Positions 7,995-15,338 of a DNA stretch of 60,323 bases are shown piece by piece. The DNA lies in NCBI GenBank assembly GCA_029263015.1, contig JAJCYI010000176.1:1-60323 (forward strand), written 5' to 3'. The notes beneath the pieces are model-generated. The model ran no database searches. It worked only from the letters and a program-made list of their open reading frames with translations, and had not been told where the DNA came from. Both the position numbers and the translations under genes were made by a program. The DNA is from Saprospiraceae bacterium (GTDB taxonomy: Bacteria > Bacteroidota > Bacteroidia > Chitinophagales > Saprospiraceae). How positions within the stretch are numbered: position 1 is the stretch's first letter; every line of letters starts with the position of its first letter.

Positions 7995-8036
7995 GACAAG
8001 GCATGGTGAATCCATGCCTTGTCATTTACTCTTTTT
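7995..8036 (+). terminator. Strong hairpin terminator before third cargo gene
   Basis: GACAAGGCATGG (7995-8006), loop TGAAT, and the exact complement CCATGCCTTGTC (8012-8023), followed by a T-rich stretch. It lies 8 nt after the stop of the decayed sorting-domain fragment and 17 nt before ATG 8040. TAACTTTG at 7985-7992 also matches a -7 element, so the hairpin might instead be the 5' end of the 8040 transcript. Confidence 0.65.
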
Positions 8037-8039
8037 ACA

Positions 8040-9548
8040 ATGAAGTTAAATTGTATTGGCTCTCTTCTTTTGATGTTGCTATTGAACACTTCTTCAATTG
8101 CCCAACCAGGCTTCAACATCGCCGACGACTTCGGTTACCCCAATAATGAACTGTACAAGATGGTCGTCCACAACGACACCATCTATGGAGTGGGGCTTGC
8201 CTACGACACCACGGCCAACTCCAAACAGGGGCTGCTCCTGGTCAAGTACGACACTTTGGGCAACCTCCTGAAGCACAATCTGGTGATGGATTCGTTTGGC
8301 GACCATTTGACCATGGACAAGCATTGGGGCAAAATGATCCCGACATCGGGCGGAGGGTTGGCGTTCAATGCAGCCCCTTTTTTCAGGAACAGTGCCATGC
8401 TCGTAAAAGTGAGCAACGATCTTGAAGTCGAATTCATAAAGGAATATGCAGATTCGAATCTGGCCAGTAATTTTCACTATAGGGTTATTGAAATAGACAG
8501 CGGATATGTCCTATATGGATTTGTTCAGGCCTCCACTCTTATACGCAGGCCGTTTATCAGAAGAGTGGACAAATCTGGAGAAATTGTTTGGGATAATTTA
8601 TATGGTAACCCAGAATTCTCAGGTAATATCTTGGATATTGAAATGCTGAATGACTCTGTCCTTGTTGCCGGAAGTGTACATAATATGATTTCTAATACAT
8701 CTGGCATAGGTCGAACCTCCCTGTATTTTGTCCACTTAGATGGCACATTGCTGGACGAATGGCACTCCGCCCCCGAGCCTTCCATCGGCTACCTGCGCAG
8801 GCTTGAACTGCTGGACGACGGAGGCATCCTGATATATGGCCTAGCCATCGTTGATGGTGTGAACAACATTGTCCAGTCGGCCTTCTCGAAGCTCGACCAG
8901 GACTTCAACGTCCTGTGGACCAAGAAATATGGGCGGATAAAGAGCCTTACCGCAGCAGTTATATTCAGGGAGATTGAACCTACCATTGACGGCAACTTCA
9001 TCGCTGCAGGGGAAAGTGCTATAGATTCAGGTAGCGGTCCGAGCTTGAGCACGGGCTGGCTGATGAAGTTTTCGCCCGAAGGTGACAGTATCTGGTCAAG
9101 ATATGATATGTCGGAATTCCCACCTCATTTTTTTAACACCCACGAGTTCGGGGGAGTCGGAGTGCTTTCAAGTGGCAGTATCATAGCCGGGGGCTCTGCT
9201 TCCGAAGGCCCGAACGAGCACATCTGGCTGGTCAAAGTGACCAACGATGGCTGTCTTGAGACTATAGACTGTGGCCTTGTGCCAACTTATGAGCCTGCCC
9301 CTGAAGTCGAAATCTCCGTCTTCCCCAACCCGTGCATAGATTATGTGAACATTGTTGTGGACGACTATTTGCCAAAGGATGCAAAGGTTTTGCTCTATAA
9401 TTCAGTTGGCCAATTATTGAAATATCAGCCTGTCACATCAGATTGGAACACGCTCAAAATGGATGGGCTGTCACCGGGTCTTTATTTTTATAAAATATGG
9501 GAAGGGGAGGCCCTACTAAAAAGTGGGAAACTCGTAAAAGTAAAGTAG
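8040..9548 (+). CDS. Secreted protein with T9SS type A sorting domain
   Basis: Predicted exported protein of 502 residues. ATG 8040 was chosen over TTG 8019 because it starts a good signal peptide (MKLNCIGSLLLMLLLNTSSIAQ), while the upstream start lies in the terminator hairpin. The body has repeated beta-strand blocks such as LLDDGGILIYG, IEPTIDGNFIAAG and VLSSGSIIAGGSA, resembling blades of a bacterial propeller. No catalytic motif was seen. The C-terminus is a type A sorting domain (ISVFPNPCIDYVNIVV to GLYFYKIWEG-LLKSGKLVKVK) close to that of the 5191 gene. It ends 31 bp before the convergent rsmA stop and lies between the decayed and intact rsmA 3' ends, so it may have arrived in the event that left the scar. 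Confidence 0.85.
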   Translation: MKLNCIGSLLLMLLLNTSSIAQPGFNIADDFGYPNNELYKMVVHNDTIYGVGLAYDTTANSKQGLLLVKYDTLGNLLKHNLVMDSFGDHLTMDKHWGKMIPTSGGGLAFNAAPFFRNSAMLVKVSNDLEVEFIKEYADSNLASNFHYRVIEIDSGYVLYGFVQASTLIRRPFIRRVDKSGEIVWDNLYGNPEFSGNILDIEMLNDSVLVAGSVHNMISNTSGIGRTSLYFVHLDGTLLDEWHSAPEPSIGYLRRLELLDDGGILIYGLAIVDGVNNIVQSAFSKLDQDFNVLWTKKYGRIKSLTAAVIFREIEPTIDGNFIAAGESAIDSGSGPSLSTGWLMKFSPEGDSIWSRYDMSEFPPHFFNTHEFGGVGVLSSGSIIAGGSASEGPNEHIWLVKVTNDGCLETIDCGLVPTYEPAPEVEISVFPNPCIDYVNIVVDDYLPKDAKVLLYNSVGQLLKYQPVTSDWNTLKMDGLSPGLYFYKIWEGEALLKSGKLVKVK

Positions 9549-9579
9549 CACGGCCTTTCCAGTCCGTGCAGGCGACGTC

Positions 9580-10374
9580 CTACTTTGTGTCACTCACCTT
9601 ATTCGTCAGTTCCACAAACTCCTCCACGCTCAGCACCTCTGGGCGTTTCTTGAAAAAATCATCATTCATCAACATTTCAGCATCGTTAAAAAATGGCTTC
9701 AAGGTATTCCGCAACATCTTCCGGCGCTGGCTGAAGGCCTGTTTTACTACTTTTTTAAACAACGTTTCGTCGCAGTCAAGTTGGCCTTCTTTTCTGGTCA
9801 GGCGGATCACGCCAGACTGTACTTTTGGAGGCGGGTTGAAATTTTCGTTGCCTACCGAAAAAAGGTATTCCCCAGCGTAAAATGCCTGGGTCAGCACACT
9901 GATGATTCCATAATCCTTTCCCCCTGGCGAGGCAGTAATTCGCTTGGCCATCTCTTTTTGGAACATGCCGACCATTTCAGGAATGCGCTCCCGGTGGTCG
10001 AGCATTTTGAAAACAATCTGTGAGGAAATGTTGTAAGGGAAATTTCCGATGATGGAAAACTGAGAATTGAGAATTGAGAATTGAGAATTGAAAAGCAGGT
10101 CGAGGTTCAATTTTAAAAAATCCCCGGAAATGACTTTTCCGTGCAGTTGGATGAAATGTTGGTGCAGGTTATCTACCATGTCCAGGTCAGCTTCCACTAC
10201 CTGTAGTTCGATGTTTTTTTCCAGTAAATATTTTGTCAAAAAACCTTGTCCGGGGCCTATTTCTAAGACAAAGGTTTTATCCCCATCAGTGCTCACAGTC
10301 AGCGCGTTGGCAATGCGGATGGCAATATCCTCGTTGGTCAAAAAATGCTGTCCGAATGATTTTTTGGCTCGCAT
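9580..10374 (-). CDS. rsmA: 16S rRNA (adenine-N6,N6)-dimethyltransferase RsmA/KsgA
   Basis: Dimethylates the paired adenines of the 3'-terminal 16S rRNA hairpin during small-subunit maturation; loss is known to give kasugamycin resistance. The 264-residue protein has the family start (KKSFGQHFLTNEDIAIRIA), the SAM-binding loop EIGPGQGFLTKYL at 38-50 and the catalytic motif NFPYNISS at 111-118. Directly before that motif, residues 96-109 read NSQFSILNSQFSII, encoded by four copies of a 7-nt repeat at 10062-10089. This segment is unlike typical RsmA and is probably a repeat insertion in a loop. Because 7 is not a multiple of 3, gain or loss of one unit would shift the frame. The stop faces the 8040 cargo gene, and the start region overlaps the divergent pdxA promoter. 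Confidence 0.95.
   Translation of the reverse strand: MRAKKSFGQHFLTNEDIAIRIANALTVSTDGDKTFVLEIGPGQGFLTKYLLEKNIELQVVEADLDMVDNLHQHFIQLHGKVISGDFLKLNLDLLFNSQFSILNSQFSIIGNFPYNISSQIVFKMLDHRERIPEMVGMFQKEMAKRITASPGGKDYGIISVLTQAFYAGEYLFSVGNENFNPPPKVQSGVIRLTRKEGQLDCDETLFKKVVKQAFSQRRKMLRNTLKPFFNDAEMLMNDDFFKKRPEVLSVEEFVELTNKVSDTK
10062..10089. repeat. Heptanucleotide repeat GAGAATT x4 inside rsmA
   Basis: Four exact tandem copies of GAGAATT (AATTCTC on the coding strand). They encode a 7-residue periodic peptide directly before the NFPY catalytic motif of RsmA. Confidence 0.9.
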
Positions 10375-10395
10375 GATTTAAAATCAGTATTTTTG
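10363..10395 (+). promoter_or_regulatory. pdxA promoter (TTTG-N21-TATTTTTG)
   Basis: TTTG 10363-10366 and TATTTTTG 10388-10395 match the Bacteroidota consensus with a 21-nt spacer. The -33 element lies inside the first codons of the divergent rsmA. The leader to GTG 10534 would be about 130 nt and consists largely of direct repeats. Confidence 0.55.
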
Positions 10396-10403
10396 GCGGC
10401 GCT

Positions 10404-10526
10404 TTTGAGTTTTTGAGTGATGGAGTAGTATCGTGAACTCACAAACTCACAAACTCAAGAACTCAGAAACTTAAACTCTCAAGAACTCAAGAACTCAAAA
10501 ACGCACTAACTCAAACTCTCAAAAAC
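10404..10526. repeat. Degenerate AACTCAAG-type direct repeats in the pdxA leader
   Basis: Many tandem variants of AACTCAC, AACTCAAG and AACTCAAA (period about 7-8) fill the space between rsmA and pdxA. On either strand they encode nothing convincing. Confidence 0.7.
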
Positions 10527-10533
10527 TTCCCCC

Positions 10534-11679
10534 GTGGATCAAACAAGAGATATAACAGAACCTGTAGATGTGCTTGCAAATATTGCCAAAAGTAGCAAAC
10601 CTGCTGTCAATAAGAACAAACCCGTTATCGGGATTTCCATTGGCGACATCAATGGTATTGGATTGGAGGTCATCCTCAAAGCACTGGATCACAAGCGTAT
10701 CGTGCATCTTTGCACCCCGGTTATTTATGCTTCGTCAAAAGTGGTTTCCTACCACAAAAATATTGTGGCGCTGAATGACCTGACGTTTTTGGGCCAGCGG
10801 AATGCCGAGCGGCTTTCCTATGACAAAGTCAACGTGGTCAATTGTTGGAATGACAGCGTGAACATCACCCTTGGCAAGCCAACAGACATGGGAGGCAAGT
10901 ATGCTCAAATGAGCCTTGAGGCTGCTACCCGTGATCTAAAGGCAGGCTTGATCGATGCATTGGTCACGGCTCCTATTCATAAAAAATCCATGCAATTAGC
11001 AGGGTTTGACCACATAGGCCACACAGAGTATTTGACCAAAGAATTTGGAGCGAAAGACAGCCTGATGCTATTGGCCAATGACAGTATTCGAGTTGGGTTA
11101 GTCACAGCTCATGTACCGTTGAAAGATGTGCCTGCGGCCGTCACAAAAGAGAGCATTGTCGGTAAGTTGAAACTGTTCAACAATGCTTTAAAAGTGGATT
11201 TTGGCCTTGAGCGCCCATCTATTGCCGTACTCGGCCTTAACCCCCACGCAGGAGAGGAAGGGATGATAGGCGAAGAGGAAGAAAAGGTCATCCGCCCAGC
11301 AGTAGCCGAAGCCAAAAAAGAAGGCAAGCTGATGGTTTTTGGTCCTTATGCCGCCGATGGCTTTTTCGGTTCGGGTCAATACAATAAATTTGATGGCGTC
11401 CTTGCCATGTACCATGATCAGGGACTGATTCCGTTCAAAGCATTGACATTCGGTAGCGGGGTAAATTTCACGGCTGGCCTTTCCTGTATTCGCACATCGC
11501 CCGACCATGGTACGGCTTTCGACATAGCCGGCAAGAATTCGGCCGATCCGTCCTCATTCTTACATGCCATGTTCATGGCCATTGACATTTACCGAAATAG
11601 GAAAGAATATCACGAGCTGAAAAAAAATGCAGTGAAGAAGGTGGTGATAGAAGAGGAAAAGGATGAAACGGAAGGGTGA
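10534..11679 (+). CDS. pdxA: 4-hydroxythreonine-4-phosphate dehydrogenase PdxA
   Basis: NAD-dependent oxidation of 4-phosphohydroxy-L-threonine in DXP-dependent vitamin B6 synthesis. The 381-residue protein shows the family start PVIGISIGDINGIGLEVILK, the substrate and metal region with TAPIHKKSM, GFDHIGHTEYL and the late motifs GLNPHAGEEGMIG, AMYHDQGLIPFK and RTSPDHGTAFDIAG. The histidines of the HTEYL and MYHDQ segments and of SPDHGTAFD are the expected metal ligands. GTG 10534 gives about 32 extra N-terminal residues before the conserved core; a GTG at 10570 is an alternative. Its partner pdxJ is not in the window. A strong convergent terminator follows. Confidence 0.96.
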   Translation: MDQTRDITEPVDVLANIAKSSKPAVNKNKPVIGISIGDINGIGLEVILKALDHKRIVHLCTPVIYASSKVVSYHKNIVALNDLTFLGQRNAERLSYDKVNVVNCWNDSVNITLGKPTDMGGKYAQMSLEAATRDLKAGLIDALVTAPIHKKSMQLAGFDHIGHTEYLTKEFGAKDSLMLLANDSIRVGLVTAHVPLKDVPAAVTKESIVGKLKLFNNALKVDFGLERPSIAVLGLNPHAGEEGMIGEEEEKVIRPAVAEAKKEGKLMVFGPYAADGFFGSGQYNKFDGVLAMYHDQGLIPFKALTFGSGVNFTAGLSCIRTSPDHGTAFDIAGKNSADPSSFLHAMFMAIDIYRNRKEYHELKKNAVKKVVIEEEKDETEG

Positions 11680-11701
11680 TTTTTATGCAGAAATAATAAT
11701 G

Positions 11702-11738
11702 AAAAATGCAGAATGACACACGTTCATTCTGCATTTTT
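11702..11738. terminator. Convergent terminator of pdxA and the small basic gene
   Basis: Perfect 15-bp stem (AAAAATGCAGAATGA / TCATTCTGCATTTTT) with a 7-nt loop and T-runs, between convergent genes. ATGCAGAATGA-type sequence recurs just outside it and supplies the last codons of the small gene. Confidence 0.8.
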
Positions 11739-11930
11739 TCATTCTGCATTCCTAAATTTTTTATCGTCCACGTTTTTATTTAGGAAATCGTTCAGCCGAT
11801 CAATGTCCAGGTTGATTTTGATCTCGCCAAATGTGTTGACTTTTACGTCCAGCCCTTGCAGGTCTTTGTGGACTTTGGGAGCTTGTTTGACGCTTGCCTG
11901 CCGACGAGACAGGGTTTTTGTTTTTGCCAC
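11739..11930 (-). CDS. Small basic conserved-looking protein, function unknown
   Basis: A 63-residue protein if translation starts at GTG 11930 (MAKTKTLSRRQASVKQ). The core KVHKDLQGLDVKVNTFGEI-KINLDIDRLNDFLNKNV looks like a genuine folded unit: an amphipathic strand pair followed by a helix. No named family was recognised. A longer frame from GTG 11993 (84 residues) adds TNNRQSTTNK, encoded by intergenic repeat DNA, so the shorter start is preferred. It begins 70 nt after the gltX stop on the same strand and could be co-transcribed with it. The last codons (RNAE-stop) lie in the terminator-linked repeat. The protein is likely real but its role is open. Confidence 0.6.
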   Translation of the reverse strand: MAKTKTLSRRQASVKQAPKVHKDLQGLDVKVNTFGEIKINLDIDRLNDFLNKNVDDKKFRNAE

Positions 11931-11999
11931 GATTTTGTTGGTTGTTGATTGCCGATTGTTTGTTGTTCTTTTTTTTCGGAAAACAACCAACACCAGCCA

Positions 12000-13535
12000 T
12001 CATATTTTATCAAAATAATCCATCGCCTTTTTCAGGCGGGCAACTGTCTCGGTCTTGCCGAGCAGTTCGATCATTCTGAACACATCGGGGCCTTTCATAG
12101 TTCCCGCTAGGGCGATACGCAGTAATGGGAAAATTTGTCCCATTTTCAGGTTATTTCCATTGATGAAGTTTTTGATAGCAGTTTCCAGGCTGTTGGCATT
12201 AAAATCAGCAGTACCGTTTATCAATTCCGATAATGCCTCAAACGACCGACGAATTTCAGGATTCCATCTTTTTGAAATGTTCTTATCGTCGTATTCGCGG
12301 ACACCTTCGAAAAAATAATTGCCTTCGCTGAGGAAATCATTTAGTAAAACGACCCGGTCTTTCATCAGGTCGCAATATGAAAGCAGAAACTCATCACTGA
12401 CTTCATATTCTTTTACATCAACTAATGGTCGGGTCATTTTAGCGAGTGTCGCTGCATCAGTAGCATGGACATATTGTTGGTTGTACCATTTGGCTTTGTC
12501 GTAATCAAAGCGGGCGCCGCTCTTGCTTATTTTTTCTATTGAAAATGTTTCGCAGAGTTCCTCCAATGAAAACATTTCCTGCTCTGTGCCAGGGTTCCAG
12601 CCGAGGAAGGCAAGGAAATTAATGGCTGCTTCTGGCAAAAAGCCAAACTCACGGAAACCCAAAAAACTGTCTTTTTCAGAGTCTGCCTTCCAAGCCAGTG
12701 GGAACACGGGCATATTGAATTTTGCTCCGTCCCGTTTGCTCAGTTTTCCATTTCCAAATGGTTTTAATATGAGGGGCAAATGCGCAAACTGTGGCATCGA
12801 ACCCTCCCATCCAAATGCTCGGTATAGCAAGATATGATGACCCGTACTCGGCAACCATTCCTCTCCGCGGATGACGTGTGTGATTTTCATTAAATGGTCA
12901 TCCACGATATTGGCAAGGTGGTAAGTTGGCATGCCGTCAGCCTTGAGCAGAACCTTGTCATCCAGTTCGTTGGTCTGAAAAGTCACTTCTTCGCGTACCA
13001 AATCAGTGAATGTAACAGCCTCATTTACAGGGATTTTGAGCCTGATCACAAACTTGTTTCCGTTGGTCGTCAGCTGTTCCACTTCGGTGTCAGAAAGTGT
13101 CAGGCTGTTCTTCATTTCATTGCGGGTCACATTGTCGTAACGGAAATTGTGATTGCCCTTGGCAGCCTCTTCTTTCCTTTTTGCATCTAATTCTTCAGGT
13201 GTATCGAAGGCATAATATGCCTTTCCATTTTCGATCAACTGCATGGCGTATTTCCCGTACATTTCTTTCCGCTCCGACTGGCGGTATGGGCCATATTCAC
13301 CGCCAATCCTTGGGCCTTCTTCTGGATCAAGGCCAAGCCATTTTAATGATTTAAGGATGTAATCTTCAGCACCGGCCACATAGCGTCCTTGGTCGGTATC
13401 TTCAATGCGGAGTATAAAAGTACCGCCTGTTTTTTTTGCAAATAAGTAATTGTAAAGAGCGGTGCGGACACCACCAATGTGTAATGGTCCGGTGGGGCTG
13501 GGCGCAAAACGAACCCGAATATTTGAATTTGGCAT
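12000..13535 (-). CDS. gltX: Glutamate-tRNA ligase
   Basis: Class I aminoacyl-tRNA synthetase charging tRNA-Glu in the cytoplasm. The 511-residue protein starts MPNSNIRVRFAPSPTGPLHIGG, where PLHIGG is the HIGH signature of the ATP site. The KMSKS-equivalent is KLSKRDGAKF in the middle of the protein. The Rossmann catalytic domain is followed by an alpha-helical anticodon-binding domain to the C-terminus (MDYFDKI). Length is normal for the Bacteroidota enzyme. A -7-like element (TACTTTTG on the minus strand, 13695-13702) lies upstream without a clear -33. The small basic gene follows in the same direction. Confidence 0.97.
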   Translation of the reverse strand: MPNSNIRVRFAPSPTGPLHIGGVRTALYNYLFAKKTGGTFILRIEDTDQGRYVAGAEDYILKSLKWLGLDPEEGPRIGGEYGPYRQSERKEMYGKYAMQLIENGKAYYAFDTPEELDAKRKEEAAKGNHNFRYDNVTRNEMKNSLTLSDTEVEQLTTNGNKFVIRLKIPVNEAVTFTDLVREEVTFQTNELDDKVLLKADGMPTYHLANIVDDHLMKITHVIRGEEWLPSTGHHILLYRAFGWEGSMPQFAHLPLILKPFGNGKLSKRDGAKFNMPVFPLAWKADSEKDSFLGFREFGFLPEAAINFLAFLGWNPGTEQEMFSLEELCETFSIEKISKSGARFDYDKAKWYNQQYVHATDAATLAKMTRPLVDVKEYEVSDEFLLSYCDLMKDRVVLLNDFLSEGNYFFEGVREYDDKNISKRWNPEIRRSFEALSELINGTADFNANSLETAIKNFINGNNLKMGQIFPLLRIALAGTMKGPDVFRMIELLGKTETVARLKKAMDYFDKI

Positions 13536-13853
13536 ATTGTTGTTGACGATTGGCGGCTGGCTGAACGAATTATTTATTCTTCATAACTTGTCCGCCACAC
13601 CTACTAGTTTATTTTTAGACAAAAGGCAGCTAATTGGTAAAGACTTACGTTTCATAACAAACGATTTACCTACCTAAAGCCCAATTTGGGAGCGCAAAAG
13701 TAAGTTTTCAGAAAGTTTATCCCTCCCTTTTCTCCCAATTCAAATTGAAGGAATTTTATTATTCCACACCCTTTTATTTTTGTCTTGATGAACGCATAGA
13801 GAATTCCCAATTGTTCTTGAACCGATTTAATAACATATCCAAAAAGTTGTACC
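13536..13853. other. Divergent intergenic region gltX / deacetylase
   Basis: No gene seen. It contains two -7-like elements pointing outward: 13695-13702 on the minus strand towards gltX and TATTTTTG 13775-13782 on the plus strand towards the deacetylase. Neither has a -33 element at the usual distance. Confidence 0.5.
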
Positions 13854-14504
13854 ATGTACCTTGTAAAAACGCCCCGCTTGATCCAAAACCTATTTCCAAA
13901 TTATACTTGGAAAATACCGACCAAAGAGAAAGTCTTGTACCTCACCTTTGATGACGGGCCAATAGCCGAAGTGACACCTTGGGTGCTCGACCAATTAGCC
14001 AAGTTCGGAGCTAAGGCAACCTTCTTTTGTGTGGGGGATAATATCCGAAAAAACAAAAGTGAGTTCCAACAGGTCTTAGATGCTGGGCACTCTGTTGGCA
14101 ACCATACATTTAACCATCTTAATGGATGGGGTTCTGAAAACATTCCTTATTTCCATAATGTGCGCCACTGCGCTAGGTTGGTAAACTCCGACCTGTTTCG
14201 CCCACCTTATGGGAGGCTGATGCCAAAGCAGTCTCAGTTTTTGCAACGGCATTACCGGATCGTCATGTGGGATGTATTGAGCGGCGATTTTGATAGTACA
14301 ATAACTAAAGAAGAGTGCCTTGAAAATGTACTGGACAATACAGGGATGGGTTCAATCGTCGTATTCCATGATAGCCTAAAGGCATGGAAAAAATTGCAGT
14401 TTGTCCTTCCAAAAATTTTGAAATACTATTCTGAAAAAGGCTACCGTTTTGAGGTGTTGGCCGAACAAGGCGTTGTGGCGGAACAGATGGCTTCGGTGGC
14501 GTGA
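13854..14504 (+). CDS. Polysaccharide deacetylase (NodB homology, CE4)
   Basis: Metal-dependent removal of N-acetyl groups from a polysaccharide such as peptidoglycan, chitin oligomer or biofilm polymer. The 216-residue protein has the complete CE4 motif set: TFDDGP with the catalytic and metal-binding Asp pair near residue 33, HTFNH (the H-x3-H metal site), RPPYG, WDVLSGDFD and VVFHDS with the late catalytic His. No signal peptide or lipobox is seen, as in many Bacteroidota members of this length, so it may act in the cytoplasm or leave by another route. It stands alone, divergent from gltX. The substrate cannot be deduced. Confidence 0.9.
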   Translation: MYLVKTPRLIQNLFPNYTWKIPTKEKVLYLTFDDGPIAEVTPWVLDQLAKFGAKATFFCVGDNIRKNKSEFQQVLDAGHSVGNHTFNHLNGWGSENIPYFHNVRHCARLVNSDLFRPPYGRLMPKQSQFLQRHYRIVMWDVLSGDFDSTITKEECLENVLDNTGMGSIVVFHDSLKAWKKLQFVLPKILKYYSEKGYRFEVLAEQGVVAEQMASVA

Positions 14505-14570
14505 ACGGATTATTCACCGCCAATCTAAAATCTTACTATAAGGGTCATTGCAAATCAGCGATGGCTCTTT

Positions 14571-15107
14571 TCATTTCATGTCCACTACTTCTCCTTCCGA
14601 TATCACCATCGGTATTTTGTTTTGTACCATTTTCCGTTTTGACCTGGTTAATTTTTTGAAAGAAATGCCAAAACGTTGTTGGGCTTCATCTTCCCATAGC
14701 TCATTGTATGCGGCCTTGAGTTCGTTGTACACAGTCAGGTAAACATTGTAAGTTGTGCTGCGGTCGTTTTGTAGCGAGATGATGGCTTGGTTGGGAGCGG
14801 CGGAGAGACTGAGTTTTCGGTCGGGATTCATGATGAATTCTTTGGCTTTCCCTTTAATATGTTCCACTCCTGTTCGCTCACCTCTCACCATGATCTCATC
14901 ATTGAAATTGATCTTAATACTGAAAATATTCCTACTATAGATAGGAAGCAGACTGGTGTCTTTCATCTCTGGCAATAGCACTCGGATGCCAGTTTCAACA
15001 TCGATGGTCGTGGTTACGAGAAAAAAAATCAAGAGCAAAAAGGCGATGTCTGCCATAGAACTGGCATTGACCTGGACGTCGGCCCTGCGTTTTGTAAAAG
15101 TGTGCAT
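14571..15107 (-). CDS. ExbD/TolR-family transport protein, solitary
   Basis: Proton-channel partner of ExbB/TolQ that energises TonB-dependent uptake or envelope maintenance. The 178-residue protein starts at ATG 15107 (MHTFTKRRADVQVNASSMAD). A single membrane helix runs from about 19 to 36 (ADIAFLLLIFFLVTTTID), with the essential proton-carrying Asp at 20, followed by a periplasmic domain with a longer middle than E. coli ExbD. A TTG at 15125 would add six residues and is less likely. No exbB, tonB or second exbD is near. In Bacteroidota exbD genes usually come as exbB-exbD-exbD, so this one is isolated. Confidence 0.88.
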   Translation of the reverse strand: MHTFTKRRADVQVNASSMADIAFLLLIFFLVTTTIDVETGIRVLLPEMKDTSLLPIYSRNIFSIKINFNDEIMVRGERTGVEHIKGKAKEFIMNPDRKLSLSAAPNQAIISLQNDRSTTYNVYLTVYNELKAAYNELWEDEAQQRFGISFKKLTRSKRKMVQNKIPMVISEGEVVDMK

Positions 15108-15338
15108 AGCTTTATATTTGGACAAGAAGTAGATATGCTCTGAGAGGGTGTCTCAATTCATATTTGTTAGCTTCCAATGGCTTTATGGATGCAGGAAAGT
15201 CAGCAAATCGGTGGGTCAAAAAGTATTTTTTTAAATGAAGTTTTTTTCTGTATAAATTTTTATGACATTTGCCCATTCCAACCGATTGAGAATCAAAAGT
15301 TGAATTAGGCTAAAATCAATAACCCTGACCATCAACCT

